In this document: positions 38,310 to 48,846 of the stretch, in pieces | How positions within the stretch are numbered: the stretch's first letter is position 1 | Layout: every line of letters starts with the position of its first letter | Origin: Adineta vaga | Lineage: Eukaryota > Rotifera | Length of the DNA: 64,000 nucleotides | Direction: 5' to 3' | Assembly (NCBI GenBank): GCA_021613535.1 | Contig: CP075492.1 | Span: 3,224,001 to 3,288,000 of the forward strand | Notes under the pieces: model-generated | What the model saw: the letters and a program-made list of their open reading frames with translations, nothing else | The model's database searches: none | Told to the model about the DNA's origin: nothing | Translations under genes and position numbers: made by a program

Positions 38310-39027
38310 TCAAAAATTCCACCGATAGCAAGCACGTGGTTGATTCGATTTCGAACATGGTTTAGGCGCCGAATACTTGGCTGCATCAGCCGGTAATTGT
38401 GTACCACATTCAAAGCAGATGCATGCCTGATGCTCTTGTGAATTGAGGATATGACCATATTTGCCGTTGAAGACGTCAACTAAGAATGCTGGCTTGTGAA
38501 CGCGAAGACCGGTGGCAACAACATCAAGAAAGTTGTTACGACGACCACATTTTTCACAATGCTCTTTCTTTGTTTTAATCACATAGGGAGATGAAAAGAA
38601 GCCTGGTTTAACTTCCAACAATTGTTCAATTTTTGTCATATCTTCAGCAGATGTTTCAACAAGGCTGAATCCACCAGACATATCATTGAAGAATTGCTCA
38701 TCGAATGAGAGCCAGTCAGCTTCCTTCATTGGCTTCGGTGCTGAACTATGTTGAGAAACATATTCATCGTCGACGTTTTTGCCGTAGATAGCTTCACGAA
38801 TATAAGCAAGAGCCATTTCTACGTTTTCTTTTGCTAAAAAATTCAATAATCACCGTCAATAAATGCTATAGAATGCAAGAAAAAAATTACTCACATTCGA
38901 GTTGTGTTTGACTGATTTGAAATGAAGATTGAAAGTTTGTATAACAGCAGAGAAATGGATGAATATTTATATGTAACGGTCAACGCAATAAAACTTACTT
39001 CCTCAATAATGCAATCTCGTCTACAAT
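38310..39027 (-). CDS. Uncharacterised Cys-motif protein, at least 3 exons (5' end unresolved)
   Basis: Exons 38999-39027, 38895-38911 (17-nt microexon) and 38310-38833 join in consistent phases. The visible protein begins IVDEIALLRNQTQLESKENV and runs to RACYRWNF. It holds two CxxC-type pairs: CEKCGRRNNF (about 120 residues before the end of the last exon's middle) and CICFECGTQLP, then C-S-K and RACYRW; these suggest a zinc ribbon-like fold. No TM or signal peptide; the N-terminal part is acidic and helical. No initiator ATG is found in or just upstream of 39027, so at least one further 5' exon lies upstream. I do not recognise the family. Confidence 0.65.
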
Positions 39028-39233
39028 CTGTATGACAAAAATATAATATGTTATTTTTAAACATGATTTTTCACGTCAATTCCTGATGTAATTTTAATAT
39101 TCACTAATGATGCGCCATAAGCGATAATGATGTTTTCGATACGGTAGCCACACTAGACAAAGGCTGTATGTGCCATTAATTATGCAAAACTATCATACAT
39201 AAAAATAAAATCAAAATATCATGGTTTTTACCT

Positions 39234-39389
39234 ATGAGTAATAAAAGAAAAGGAAGTACATCAAATGAGACAAACGACAGAGTGATGATGTATGAGTACA
39301 AAACTATTAGAGATGACAGTGAGAAATATATTGTGCCAATACGTTCTTCTAAGAAATTCTCTCGTATTTTTAATATTCAAAAGAATTGA
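39234..39389 (+). CDS. Small open frame, 51 codons, unknown
   Basis: ATG at 39234 to TGA at 39387-39389. The product is hydrophilic (MSNKRKGSTSNE start; YEYKTIRDDSEKYIVPIRSS in the middle). It may be the first exon of a transposon-related or nuclear protein, since a basic N-terminus followed by K-x-Y-x-V-P-I-R resembles beginnings of such rotifer proteins, but nothing downstream continues it. Weak call. Confidence 0.2.
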   Translation: MSNKRKGSTSNETNDRVMMYEYKTIRDDSEKYIVPIRSSKKFSRIFNIQKN

Positions 39390-39485
39390 TATGTTTTTCG
39401 ATAGTCGAAACGTTGAATCGATTTTCTAATTGCAATTTTAGAAAGTTTTATTTGAATCTTGTAGTACTGATTACATTTACAATCT

Positions 39486-40973
39486 ATGACGGAAAATCAG
39501 ACGACATCTTTTAAACGTCTCATTGACGATACCGAAGACCTCGGCACGAATATTAGCTTTTATTGTAATCTTGAATGTGAAACTTTAACTCACGATATGA
39601 TATACCGAGCGCTGAGTCTTCTACGTCAGCATCATCCTTACTTTCGTCTACATGTCGACAAAATTGACGATGAACTATGGTTAGTTGAAGAAAAAATTGG
39701 TGATCTTCCTCTGACATGGATCGAAGGCATAACAGAAAACTGGCAAGACGAACTGATTAGTTTAGCAAATCGAGCTTACGATCATACTGTTTCACTCACA
39801 TTTCTTCAATGTCGATACAACATTCACGGCCAATATCAACTTTTTGGCGTGATCAATCACATAGCATTGGACGGCTTAGGCTTTGTTAAAGCACTTGACA
39901 CGTTATATAATTATCTGGGTGAAGTGACTTTGTGCGATGATTACAACGCTGTTATACCAAGAGATCGTCGACCATTCGTTAATGTGCTGATACGAAATCC
40001 GATACATCAACCGCCTATATTCAACTTCATACATGATTATTTGCCACCACAAGAACTTGATTCGACTACAAATGAAATTCAGTCTTCTGCATCATCTACA
40101 CAAGGACAAATAATAGGTTTATTTAAAAGATTTGATCGAGCAACTACATTAAAACTGATCACTTCTGCTAAAGCTCGTTCAACAACAGTTCAAGGAATGT
40201 TAAGTATTGCTGCTTTAATCACATCGATTTGGATACGAAAAAAACGGTGTCAACTTCCAGTTTGGACATTAAATTGGTGTGCAACCAATCTTCGCCGATC
40301 TGCACAACCTCCTATTGATTCTGAAGACTGTGTTTCGGCATCAGCACCATTAGCTTGGGAACAAGAAGTAAAAGAAGAATCGTCTCTTTGGGATCTCGCT
40401 CGAGATGCTTCAAAACAAATCCATAAACATAACAGTGAACATATGGGTTGGCATTTTCTCAATGCAAAAAAGTTTGGTGTATCAATCAAACCATCAACTG
40501 TGATGACATCATCAAATGGAACAGCTCAACTAAGAACTATGTATGGAAAAGTAAAAGTTAAGGATTTACGTGCTATGACTGCTCATTATAATTCTGTTTC
40601 CATCCATGATGCATCACATATGAATTATATCAGTATTTACGATGAACATGTGAATTTAGTTACTACGTTTACACATCCTGGTCTAAGTAAAGAGTGGGGT
40701 AAACGATTTCATCATGGAATTATTTGTATATTACAGTATTTTGCAAACGATACCAGTTTAACTGTACATTCTATCCTCGATATATTGGACAAGTATGATC
40801 GACAGTTACACCCTAATTTTATCTCATCAACGAATCGGACAGATTCTATTATATTTTCAAGTTTACGTCGTCTTATCGCATTAATTACTAGAGTACCTGC
40901 GTTGTCATGCTGTGCCGTATTGTCTTGTTTTTTATTATCTGCCATAGTTCGACGAAAATTTACTGATATTTAA
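39486..40973 (+). CDS. Condensation-superfamily CoA-dependent acyltransferase, intronless, C-terminal TM
   Basis: 495 residues with no intron. The active-site motif HIALDG (residues 125-130) fits the HxxxDG motif of the condensation/alcohol-acetyltransferase/PapA5 superfamily; the N-terminal TSFKRLIDDTEDLGTNISFY and RALSLLRQHHPYFR fit the first half of the two-domain chloramphenicol-acetyltransferase-like fold, and the second half carries the latch/floor-loop region (AHYNSVSIHDASHMNYISIY). These enzymes transfer an acyl group from CoA or a carrier protein to an alcohol or amine. A C-terminal hydrophobic helix (ALSCCAVLSCFLLSAIV) followed by RRKF looks like a tail anchor, so it may act at ER or another membrane. 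Lack of introns beside intron-rich neighbours, and the bacterial/fungal distribution of the family, suggest horizontal acquisition. Substrate unknown. Confidence 0.82.
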   Translation: MTENQTTSFKRLIDDTEDLGTNISFYCNLECETLTHDMIYRALSLLRQHHPYFRLHVDKIDDELWLVEEKIGDLPLTWIEGITENWQDELISLANRAYDHTVSLTFLQCRYNIHGQYQLFGVINHIALDGLGFVKALDTLYNYLGEVTLCDDYNAVIPRDRRPFVNVLIRNPIHQPPIFNFIHDYLPPQELDSTTNEIQSSASSTQGQIIGLFKRFDRATTLKLITSAKARSTTVQGMLSIAALITSIWIRKKRCQLPVWTLNWCATNLRRSAQPPIDSEDCVSASAPLAWEQEVKEESSLWDLARDASKQIHKHNSEHMGWHFLNAKKFGVSIKPSTVMTSSNGTAQLRTMYGKVKVKDLRAMTAHYNSVSIHDASHMNYISIYDEHVNLVTTFTHPGLSKEWGKRFHHGIICILQYFANDTSLTVHSILDILDKYDRQLHPNFISSTNRTDSIIFSSLRRLIALITRVPALSCCAVLSCFLLSAIVRRKFTDI

Positions 40974-41500
40974 AACAAATACCATTCATTGTTCTATATG
41001 ATACAAATAGTAATAACGATGTTTTGATGCAAAAGAACAATACTTTTTTTATTGTAGTACTCAATATTTTTTACGTTTTGAAGATTAATATATAGTTCTA
41101 TCTGATATCCAGGCCCACACCCTCTAGTGTATCTATCTGGCGCCCGTAAATAAATCAGAGTGATGTTACCTATTGAATATGTCATATAGGCTTTCTTTTG
41201 CCAGAATATTGAGTAATCGGTTGTAAAAACGAGAACACATATGTCTCATTATACAAGAGACATTGAATCTCAAGCAAGGTAATTTTTATTCTGGTGGGTG
41301 GTATTATGTAGGAGCTAGATGCAATCGAAAAACTCACTCATTTGGGTAAACAATGGTTAATAGTTGGCATAAGGCAAGGATGAGCTTATGAACCACGAGC
41401 ATAAATTACATGCGCTTGAACGATCTATATTTATGCTTTTCTTTTTGAATAGTAGTATAACTTAAGAAAAAGTTGAAAGTTCTTTATATGAAATATTCAA
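40974..41500. other. Convergent gap with partial telomere-like repeat
   Basis: Holds GGCCCACACCCTCTAG at about 41112-41127 (repeat i, a single arm) and otherwise AT-rich 3' UTR-like sequence. Confidence 0.4.
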
Positions 41501-44286
41501 CTAGTTAATGTTTCGAATAACTGATACAATAATAACAGGAATACGTCGTTTGATTGCTCTTGGTCGCATTCTCACAGTCATATTCGGACGACGAAGACAT
41601 GGACATGTTGGTTCTTTTAATTTTTTTTTTCTACGAAAATTTTTCAATTCTTCACCGGTAAAATCCAGACCGAAACCATATTTTAATATATCCATAATGA
41701 TAATAAACATAGCAGTACATATGAGAATAGCAATTGCAATAGAAGCAAATGATTTTGCAATACCTTGTTGTGCTTTGATTTTATTCGATGCTATTTGACA
41801 AAATTGACCAGAATAACTTTGTCCAAGACACTCACATGTATAATTCAAATATGCTGAACGACACACACCATTATTTTGACAGGAAACACCACGACAATAA
41901 TCAGTCTTTGTTTCACAATTAATTCCTTCCCATCCCGTTGCACATGAACAATGAAATGTCGTTGGTGATGTTTCATTACAAATACCTATTACAAAATCAA
42001 TACAGAGACATGATCAAAAGAAATATTCATGTACCATTATTCCAACAAGTAGTCGATGTACATGGTCGATTATTAAATTGACATTGACTACCATTAAAAC
42101 CAGATGGACATGAACAAGTATAACCAAATGATGTTGTATTGATAGTAGTACAAGTTCCATTATTTTGACATGGACTTAATACGGTACATGGATCACTTGA
42201 TGTATTACAATTAATACCAATATTTGTTGAATTTGGACAAAGTAATGTAACAAAGAAAGGTGAAGATGGTGATTGATCTAGAATTAAGTAAAAGTTTTTC
42301 TTTGGAAAACTTCATTATTAAAGAATTATTTACTGCAAGTATTTCTTGTCAAGAGAAATTTTTGAATTCGATCATTACTGGAATCAACAACAAATAAATT
42401 TCCATAACTATCAAAACTAATTATTCGTGGATGATTTAATTGATTTGACGCCAATCCTGATGTATTAGTACATCCAACGATACATCGGAAACCATCGGAA
42501 TTCGAACCAAGAATACGATTATTATGTGAATCAGAAATAAATAAATAACCATCATTATCAAATGCAATTCCAATGGGACAATCGAGATCTATTGTATTGT
42601 TTGCACCTCTTCCTGCTATTGTTGTTCCATTCAATTGACCATATGGAAACAATTGAATTCGATCATTACTACAATCTGCTACATATAAATTAAATTTTCT
42701 ATCAACATAAATTCCTCGAGGTGAATTCAACGTATTCGGCGCAAATAGAGCAGTACCATTTCCTGCTATTATTACCGTTTTATTAACTCCATCGTACATT
42801 GATCTTCGTATAACTCGATGTAAAGAACCCAGAGAGCAATAAAGACTATTGTTGTGATCAACAAATAAACTATAACAAGGCCCGTTAACATACATTGCAG
42901 GAATACTCTCTGTTGCATTTTCTATCCATCGATCAACTCTTCGATTCGCCGCACCATTATCAATATAAATATCTCCAATACTTGTAACGAAAATAGAAAA
43001 TGAATTGTTGAAATCATCTGACATATACCGGGTGAGTGTTGTACTTCCTTCTGACCAAATTTGTACGCGACCCAAAGATTTTTCTGGAAAATATATTGTG
43101 TTAGTAATGTCGATGAATAATCCGTAGGGATCTGCTTCGATTGTATTATTATCTGCAAAAGTGATTGCTGTTGAACTCCATGTTGCACAAGAACTCAATT
43201 CTGGTTGATTATAAAATGGAACTAAAGCACAAAAATATTCATCAATCAATATGACGTTAGCGATTTCTTACTTTGATATTGATATTTTTGAATTCGATTG
43301 TTGACATAATCACATACATAAAGTGAACCTTTACTATCAAATGCTATTGAATCTGGAAAATTTAAATGTGTCGAAGAAGAACCTTGTCTTCCTGTACAAC
43401 CAACAATACATTCACCAATCGTCGAATTCGGTGGCCAACGTACCACTCTCGAATTTCGACCATCACTAATATACATATATTCATTTGTATCAACAATAAC
43501 TTGCATAGGAGAATTTAATTGTGCCAAAGTTTTTCCACGTGTTCCATTTCCTGCAACGCGAATACCTGATGAAGCACCTGCGAACCATTTCATAATTCGA
43601 TGATTTTCATGATCTGCAATATAAAGAGTTCCATTTGAATCAACAAATATTCCATTGGGAAAAAAGAGTTGATTATCATTTGAACCATATGTTGAATCTC
43701 CAGCAACAAGAATTCCATCGGTTCCATTGGCCAGAAAAAGCCATACAGAATGATTAAAAGTATCACTCAAATAAATATTATCATTATTATCAACGAATAT
43801 AAAATGAGGTCGAGTGAAATTATTTATATTTGGTACTCGAGTTGGATTCGAACCATTAAGTAACATTTTTTGCACTCGAGAATTTATAAAATCAATAACG
43901 TAAAGTGATGTATTCGTCGTAGATATACCAAATGGTCCAGTAAATTCACCAAGATTACTTCCTGGTCCTGATCCGATAATAGACGTATTATTCTCATCAT
44001 TAAGATCGATTGTTATAATACGATCGTTTGCTGTATCACTTATATAAAGAATATCAGCATAACTAATTGATATATCATAGGGAGATGAAATATTTGTGTA
44101 ATTTGAAAGTCCAATGATAGTAATACCAGTTTGATTCCAAGATGGTCGTGATGATAAGTTTATTTCTCCTGAGAAAAAGAACTTGATAAGAAAGAAAGCA
44201 ATCGATTAGAGATTGGCTTTACCTATGATTTGATTGATGATGAACTCAGTGATTAAACAAAGATTCCAAATTTTGAATCGAAGCAT
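41501..44286 (-). CDS. Type I membrane protein: NHL repeats plus EGF-like domains (5 exons)
   Basis: Exons 44223-44286, 43272-44168, 42334-43221, 42035-42277, 41501-41985 sum to 2577 nt (858 residues) with every junction phase 1. Signal peptide (MLRFKIWNLCLITEFIIN), about ten NHL-type blades from residue 30 to 616 (LYISDTANDR, IYLSDTFNHS, LYIADHENHRI, YISDGRNSRV, LYVCDYVNNRI, LYVADCSNDRI, LFISDSHNNRI), three EGF-like modules (PCQNNGTC, CSCPSGFNGSQC, CRGVSCQNNGVC), a TM helix (ASIAIAILICTAMFIIIMDI, about 775-797) and a basic cytoplasmic tail of about 60 residues (RRKKKLKEP, RMRPRAIKRR). Extracellular adhesion or ligand binding is likely. The paired blades end repeatedly in C-I-V-G-C-T, hinting at Cys pairing between blades. 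Intact. Confidence 0.9.
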
Positions 44287-44880
44287 TCTTTCTTTGTTTT
44301 GTTATCGTAATGAAAGAAAATAATTGATTCTCCGAACATTCTCTTTATATATAGTCTATAATCAAAACAAAAGAAAAACTTTTTTTTCCATTTTTTTTGG
44401 TTATTCTAAATAAATATTTGATAGAAATTCTTATTCGAATGTAAAAGATAATATTTGATATTCGGTACTAGTTTGATATATATATTCATCTAAATGAATT
44501 CTTTCGAGAAAAATCAAATAAAAGGCCTTGAAATAAGATTGTTTTCGTTCATAAATGATCAATAGAAATATCCGAGAAGAAGAAAAAATCAATTTATAAA
44601 AAAATAATAGATGGACTTTGAATCCATATTATATGACAAAATCAAATGGCGTGATTTTTTTCTTTTTTCTTTTTTTTTGCTAATGAAACATTGAATATGT
44701 TGAGTGAACTTCATCACTTTCAGTAAAAAAAGTAGGATATACTTTAAAATACTTTCTAATAAGGACATTCATTATCTTATCTTTCATTTCTTCTCAAAAG
44801 ATTTCTGCACACACATAATTATAGTGACGTGTTTGTTTATCACAGTAGGATCCATTCCATAAGCCTATAAAAGTGAAGAG
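44287..44880. promoter_or_regulatory. Shared upstream region of two divergent genes
   Basis: The NHL/EGF gene and GPCR 5 start 594 bp apart on opposite strands, so this interval holds both promoters. It is A/T-rich with several poly-T runs and no distinctive motif; TATAAAA at about 44865 is too close to the GPCR ATG to be a normal TATA box. Confidence 0.4.
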
Positions 44881-45967
44881 ATGAATAAGAACAAAACGTC
44901 ATTTGCGCTTTTCCAAGACATATACATAGACATGCTTGAAACTAATTCTACCACATCATATTGGACGTATAGTTCATCTAAAATAAATCGTTATTTTCCA
45001 ATACCACTTCTTATACTTGGTACATTTGGAAATATACTTAATATCGTTATTTTTACTAGGAAAACGTTACGAAAAAATTCTTGTGTTCAATATTTATTAG
45101 CAACAACCATCGTTAGTCTATTAGCACTTTATATTGGTTTAATGAGTCGATTATTAAATGGATATAATCTTGATTATACTTCATATTCATCAATACTATG
45201 TAAAATTCGATATTTCCTTTCATATCTTTGTCTTTATTGTACATCTTGGTTTATAACACTTGCATGTTTCGATCGATTTTGCAGTTCATCAACATCAATT
45301 TCACTTCGAAATCTTTGTAATCAAAAGACAGTTTATAAAACAATTGCAACCGTAACTCTTTCTGGGTGTTTAATCTTTGGTGAAACAATTTATTGTTTTG
45401 ATAATGGAAATCTCAATACAGTTGCATCATGTTATACAGTATCAGTTCAATGTCAAATTGCTGACGGTCTTCTTTTAATGATATTTTTTACAACAATTCC
45501 AGTTTTTTCAATGATTACTTTTGGTTATTTAACATTAAGAAATATTCGACAAAGTCGACGACGAATTACAACTGCAAATATTAATCCAAACTTGAATCAA
45601 GATTTGTCTAACATACAAAAAAGTTCTTCTTCAGCAAGAATTCGAAAGCAAGATTTACAAATCATGACCATGTTATTTGTTCAAGTAAAGCAAATGAATC
45701 TTTCCTTTTCTTTTTAGCTTTTTCTCTTCGATATTTTTTTCTCAGGTTGGAATTCTTATTGTGTTCAGTTCACCAATGGGATTTTACAAATTTTATTCAT
45801 CTTTAACTGCTTATACCAACAAATCTTTAGAACGAACAGCAATTGAAAATTTTATCGCACAGTTTGGTATTTTAATAACATATATTAATAATTCAATGAT
45901 GTTTTTTGTTTATACACTTACTGGTAGAATATTTCGTCAAGAAATAATTAAATTATTATTCAAATAA
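44881..45967 (+). CDS. Rhodopsin-type GPCR 5, two exons
   Basis: Exon 1 (44881-45684) and exon 2 (45746-45967) flank a 61-nt GTAAAG...CTCAG intron at a phase-0 junction inside TM6 (MTMLFVQ-VGILIVFSS); 341 residues. TM1 has FGNILNIVIF, TM2 QYLLATTIVSLLALYIG, TM3 ends in ACFDRFCSSSTSISLRNLC (DRF-C-x-S-S, the rotifer-type variant), followed by TM4-TM7 and a short tail FRQEIIKLLF. N-glycosylation sites occur in the extracellular N-terminus (NSTT). Ligand unknown, probably a peptide. Intact, unlike GPCR 1 and 4. Confidence 0.92.
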
Positions 45968-46020
45968 AACTTATTTTTATAAAAAAAACAATGTTTTTTG
46001 AAATATAATCTTAATTTACA

Positions 46021-46801
46021 TCACTCAAAATCAATTGACAGCGTTTGTGATGGTGCATTGCATGTTGCACCATTGATCCCACCCCAATAAGCATTTCCAA
46101 CACATGGTCTAATTGAATAACCTGTAGGGCAACTACAATAAGCAGCTGAACCTATATGATAACCACCCCAACATTCAGAACCAGCTCTCCAGTTAATTCC
46201 ATTGAGAGGAGCAATTATTGAGCTTGTATTATATCTTAAGCCTATTGCAAGTGCAGTAACAACAGTTGTGTCCGTTATTGTTATACCTTTTGGATCATTC
46301 GAACCATAAATACGCATTTTCGAATAGCTTGTACAAGTTAAACCAGTCGTAAAGATTCTCCAATTTGTACATTGAGTTGTTGGAGTTGCACCATTTGTAA
46401 AACTATCACTATATGTCGTTGCACATGCTAAAGAGTTATATTAGTACAAGAAAATATTTCAATTAAAAAAAAACTTACAACTTTTTCGAGTATCTAGTGA
46501 ATAAAAAGGAAATGAATGAGAAAAATTAAAAGATTTTTCTTCTATGCACTTACCCAGTACAATAACAATAATAGGAATGATAATCGCTGCTAATACGAGA
46601 AGACCCAATAGAACTAATAACTGAATACATACACATCGTGACACAGAACATCTAATTATTCACAAGCCTAATGAAGAATAACGAAGTATATGAAGAAACA
46701 AACCTGGATTTTGCTGTTGAAACATGATTTTGATTTCCGATTTCTAATTGTTTGGGAGGAATTTTTGAAGTCGGTTTTGAGGAAGAAGAAGATTTATTCA
46801 T
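46021..46801 (-). CDS. Cys-rich-ectodomain type II membrane protein, paralogue 1 (4 exons)
   Basis: Exons 46704-46801, 46554-46651, 46479-46493 (15-nt microexon), 46021-46427 give 618 nt, 205 residues. A Ser-rich cytoplasmic tail (MNKSSSSSKPTSKIPPKQLE) precedes a TM helix (IQLLVLLGLLVLAAIIIPII, about 42-65). A short linker follows (DTRKSS), then a 135-residue Cys-rich domain starting CATTYSDSFTNG, with CTNWRIFTTGLTC, MRIYGSNDPKGITITD, LRYNT, INWRAGSECWGGY, RPCVGNAYWGGINGATCN and ending SQTLSIDFE. This C-x-x-W...G-S-[ND]-x-x-G...RPC-x-G-N-x-x-W-G-G pattern is an uncharacterised domain I associate with several invertebrates; lectin-like or immune roles are guesses. First of three tandem copies. 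Confidence 0.85.
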
Positions 46802-47432
46802 ATCAATATGACCCACAAAAATTTGTTTTCTAAAAAAATGATCATCAAAACACACAGTTTTTCTTCGTCTCGAATTCAATCAGTATTTTTCAGTAAAAAT
46901 TTGCTATAGGCACGTGGCTTGATGCCATAGCATCACTCATAGATGTTCTATATTCATTTAAGGCGTAAGCAAAACAAATGTTGAGACAGTTACATTTTCA
47001 AAACATAAAAGCTTTTTGTCTAAACATTCTTTCATCTCTCTCATTCATTGTATTTCTAGCGGAATATGAAAAAAGTCCATTTGTTTAACATCATCACCAA
47101 GGTTAGTAGAAAAAACATGTTTCATCGTTGTTCTCAATTATAATTCTCAATTATAACCTGAATCAAACAATGAGAAATTTTGGATTAAAACAATTTTTTT
47201 TAATCATGAGGGTGTGGGTGCGTGAATTTCTTGATCCCGATTACCTTTCGGGCAATTCCGATGAAAAATTGTTCCTTTGATTCTAACATTGTTCTTCTAC
47301 CAATCAGTAAAGTATGGACAGACAAACAATTTATTCTTACAAGACTCATTTCTACAACAAAGTGAATACATTCATTCTTTTCTTTTTCATTTGAAAACAA
47401 AGTTTTTTTTTGCAAAATAAATTTATTTTATT
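46802..47432. other. Spacer between paralogues 1 and 2
   Basis: Contains the promoter of paralogue 1 and a single telomere-like arm GAGGGTGTGGGTG at 47208-47220 (repeat j). The conserved TTTAAGGCGTAAGC-type block at about 46958-46972 is shared with the other paralogues. Confidence 0.5.
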
Positions 47433-48208
47433 TCATTCAAAAGAAATAGACAGAGTTTGTGATGTTGGATTACATGTTGCACCATTCATTCCTCCCCAAT
47501 GAACATTCCCCGCACATGGCCTAATAGTATATCCTGCACTACACGTATGAGCTCCTGTTGAAGTTATTTCATAACCCGACCAATCTGTACCAACTCGCCA
47601 ATTGATTCCATTATACCTGACAATTAATGTTGTATTATACCTTAAAGCTACAGCAAGTGCAGTGACAGCAGATGCATCTGTTATTGTTATACCTGTTGGA
47701 TCATTCGAACCATAAATACGCATTTTCGAATAGCTTGTACAAGTTAAACCAGTCGTAAAGATTCTCCAATTTGTACATTGAGTTGTTGCAGTTACACCAG
47801 TTGTAAAACTATCACTATATGTCGTTGCACATGCTAAAGAGTTATATTAATACAAGAAAATATTTTAATTTTAATACTTACAATTAGTTCGAGTATCTAG
47901 TGAAGAAAAAAGGAAATGAATGAGAAAAATTAAAAGATTTTTCTTCTGTGCACTTACCAAGAACAATAACAATAATAGGAATGATAATCGCTGCTAATAC
48001 GAGAAGACACAATAGAACTAATAACTGAATACATACACATCGTGAAACAGAACATCTAATTATTCACAAGCCTAATGAAGAATAACGAAGTATATGAAGA
48101 AACAAACCTGGATTTTGGTGTTGAAACATGATTTTGATTTCCGATTTCTAATTGTTTGGGAGGAATTTTTGAAGTTGTTTTTGAAGAAGAAGAAGAAGAT
48201 TTATTCAT
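47433..48208 (-). CDS. Cys-rich-ectodomain type II membrane protein, paralogue 2 (4 exons)
   Basis: Exons 48108-48208, 47958-48055, 47882-47896 (15-nt microexon), 47433-47833; 615 nt, 204 residues. Same plan as paralogue 1: Ser-rich tail, TM helix, DTRTN linker, then the Cys-rich domain. The distal half of the ectodomain differs most: ITDASAVTALAVALRYNTTLIVRYNGINW and GTDWSGYEITSTGAHTCSAG are given here only as examples of divergence from paralogues 1 and 3 in residues after the shared MRIYGSNDP block. From 47700 rightward, including promoter, the DNA is almost identical to paralogue 3. Confidence 0.85.
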
Positions 48209-48846
48209 ATCAATACGACTCAAAAAGAATTTGTTTTGCAGTAAGAAACGATTGAAATTTCATTCGTATTCACAAGAAAGAAGACAAACGACGCGTTTTT
48301 TTCTTCCTTTCGGATTCAATCGTAGATGTTTTCTGTTCATTTAAGGCGTAAACAAAAGCAAATGTTTAAACAGTTACTCTTTCAAAACATGAAAGCTTTT
48401 TGTCTAAACATTCACACACACTCTCTCTCTCTCTTCTCTTCTCTTCTGTTTCACCTTTTCTGTTTCTCTATAAGAATGTGAAAAGTATACATTCTTTTGA
48501 CATCATTACAAAGATCAGTATGAAATCTATTGGAATATTTGTCACATTGTTAATCTTGATCTAAAAATCCCAATTAGAGCATTTGTTTCTTCATTAATAT
48601 TGAATTCATAGTTGAACAAAAACTCAATATACGTTTATAAAGCGAAATCGAGTAAAAAACACTTAATATTCTGAATCTATGATTGAATTGCATAAATCAT
48701 TTTATAATTCAAAAAAAAACTGATTTGAATGGCAAGTTTCTCATGGAGTTGAGACATTGATAAAAAGAAAACTGTTCTTTTATTCTGATTCGATTTAAAT
48801 ACAAGATCAGTTATGTAAAAGAGATGATAAAACAAGACTGAAATTC
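47700..48846. repeat. Recent duplication, copy A (partner 50742-51889)
   Basis: About 1.15 kb covering the 5' half of paralogue 2, its promoter and upstream DNA is almost base-for-base the same as 50742-51889. Similarity stops sharply on the right after GACTGAAATTC in both copies. Confidence 0.9.
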
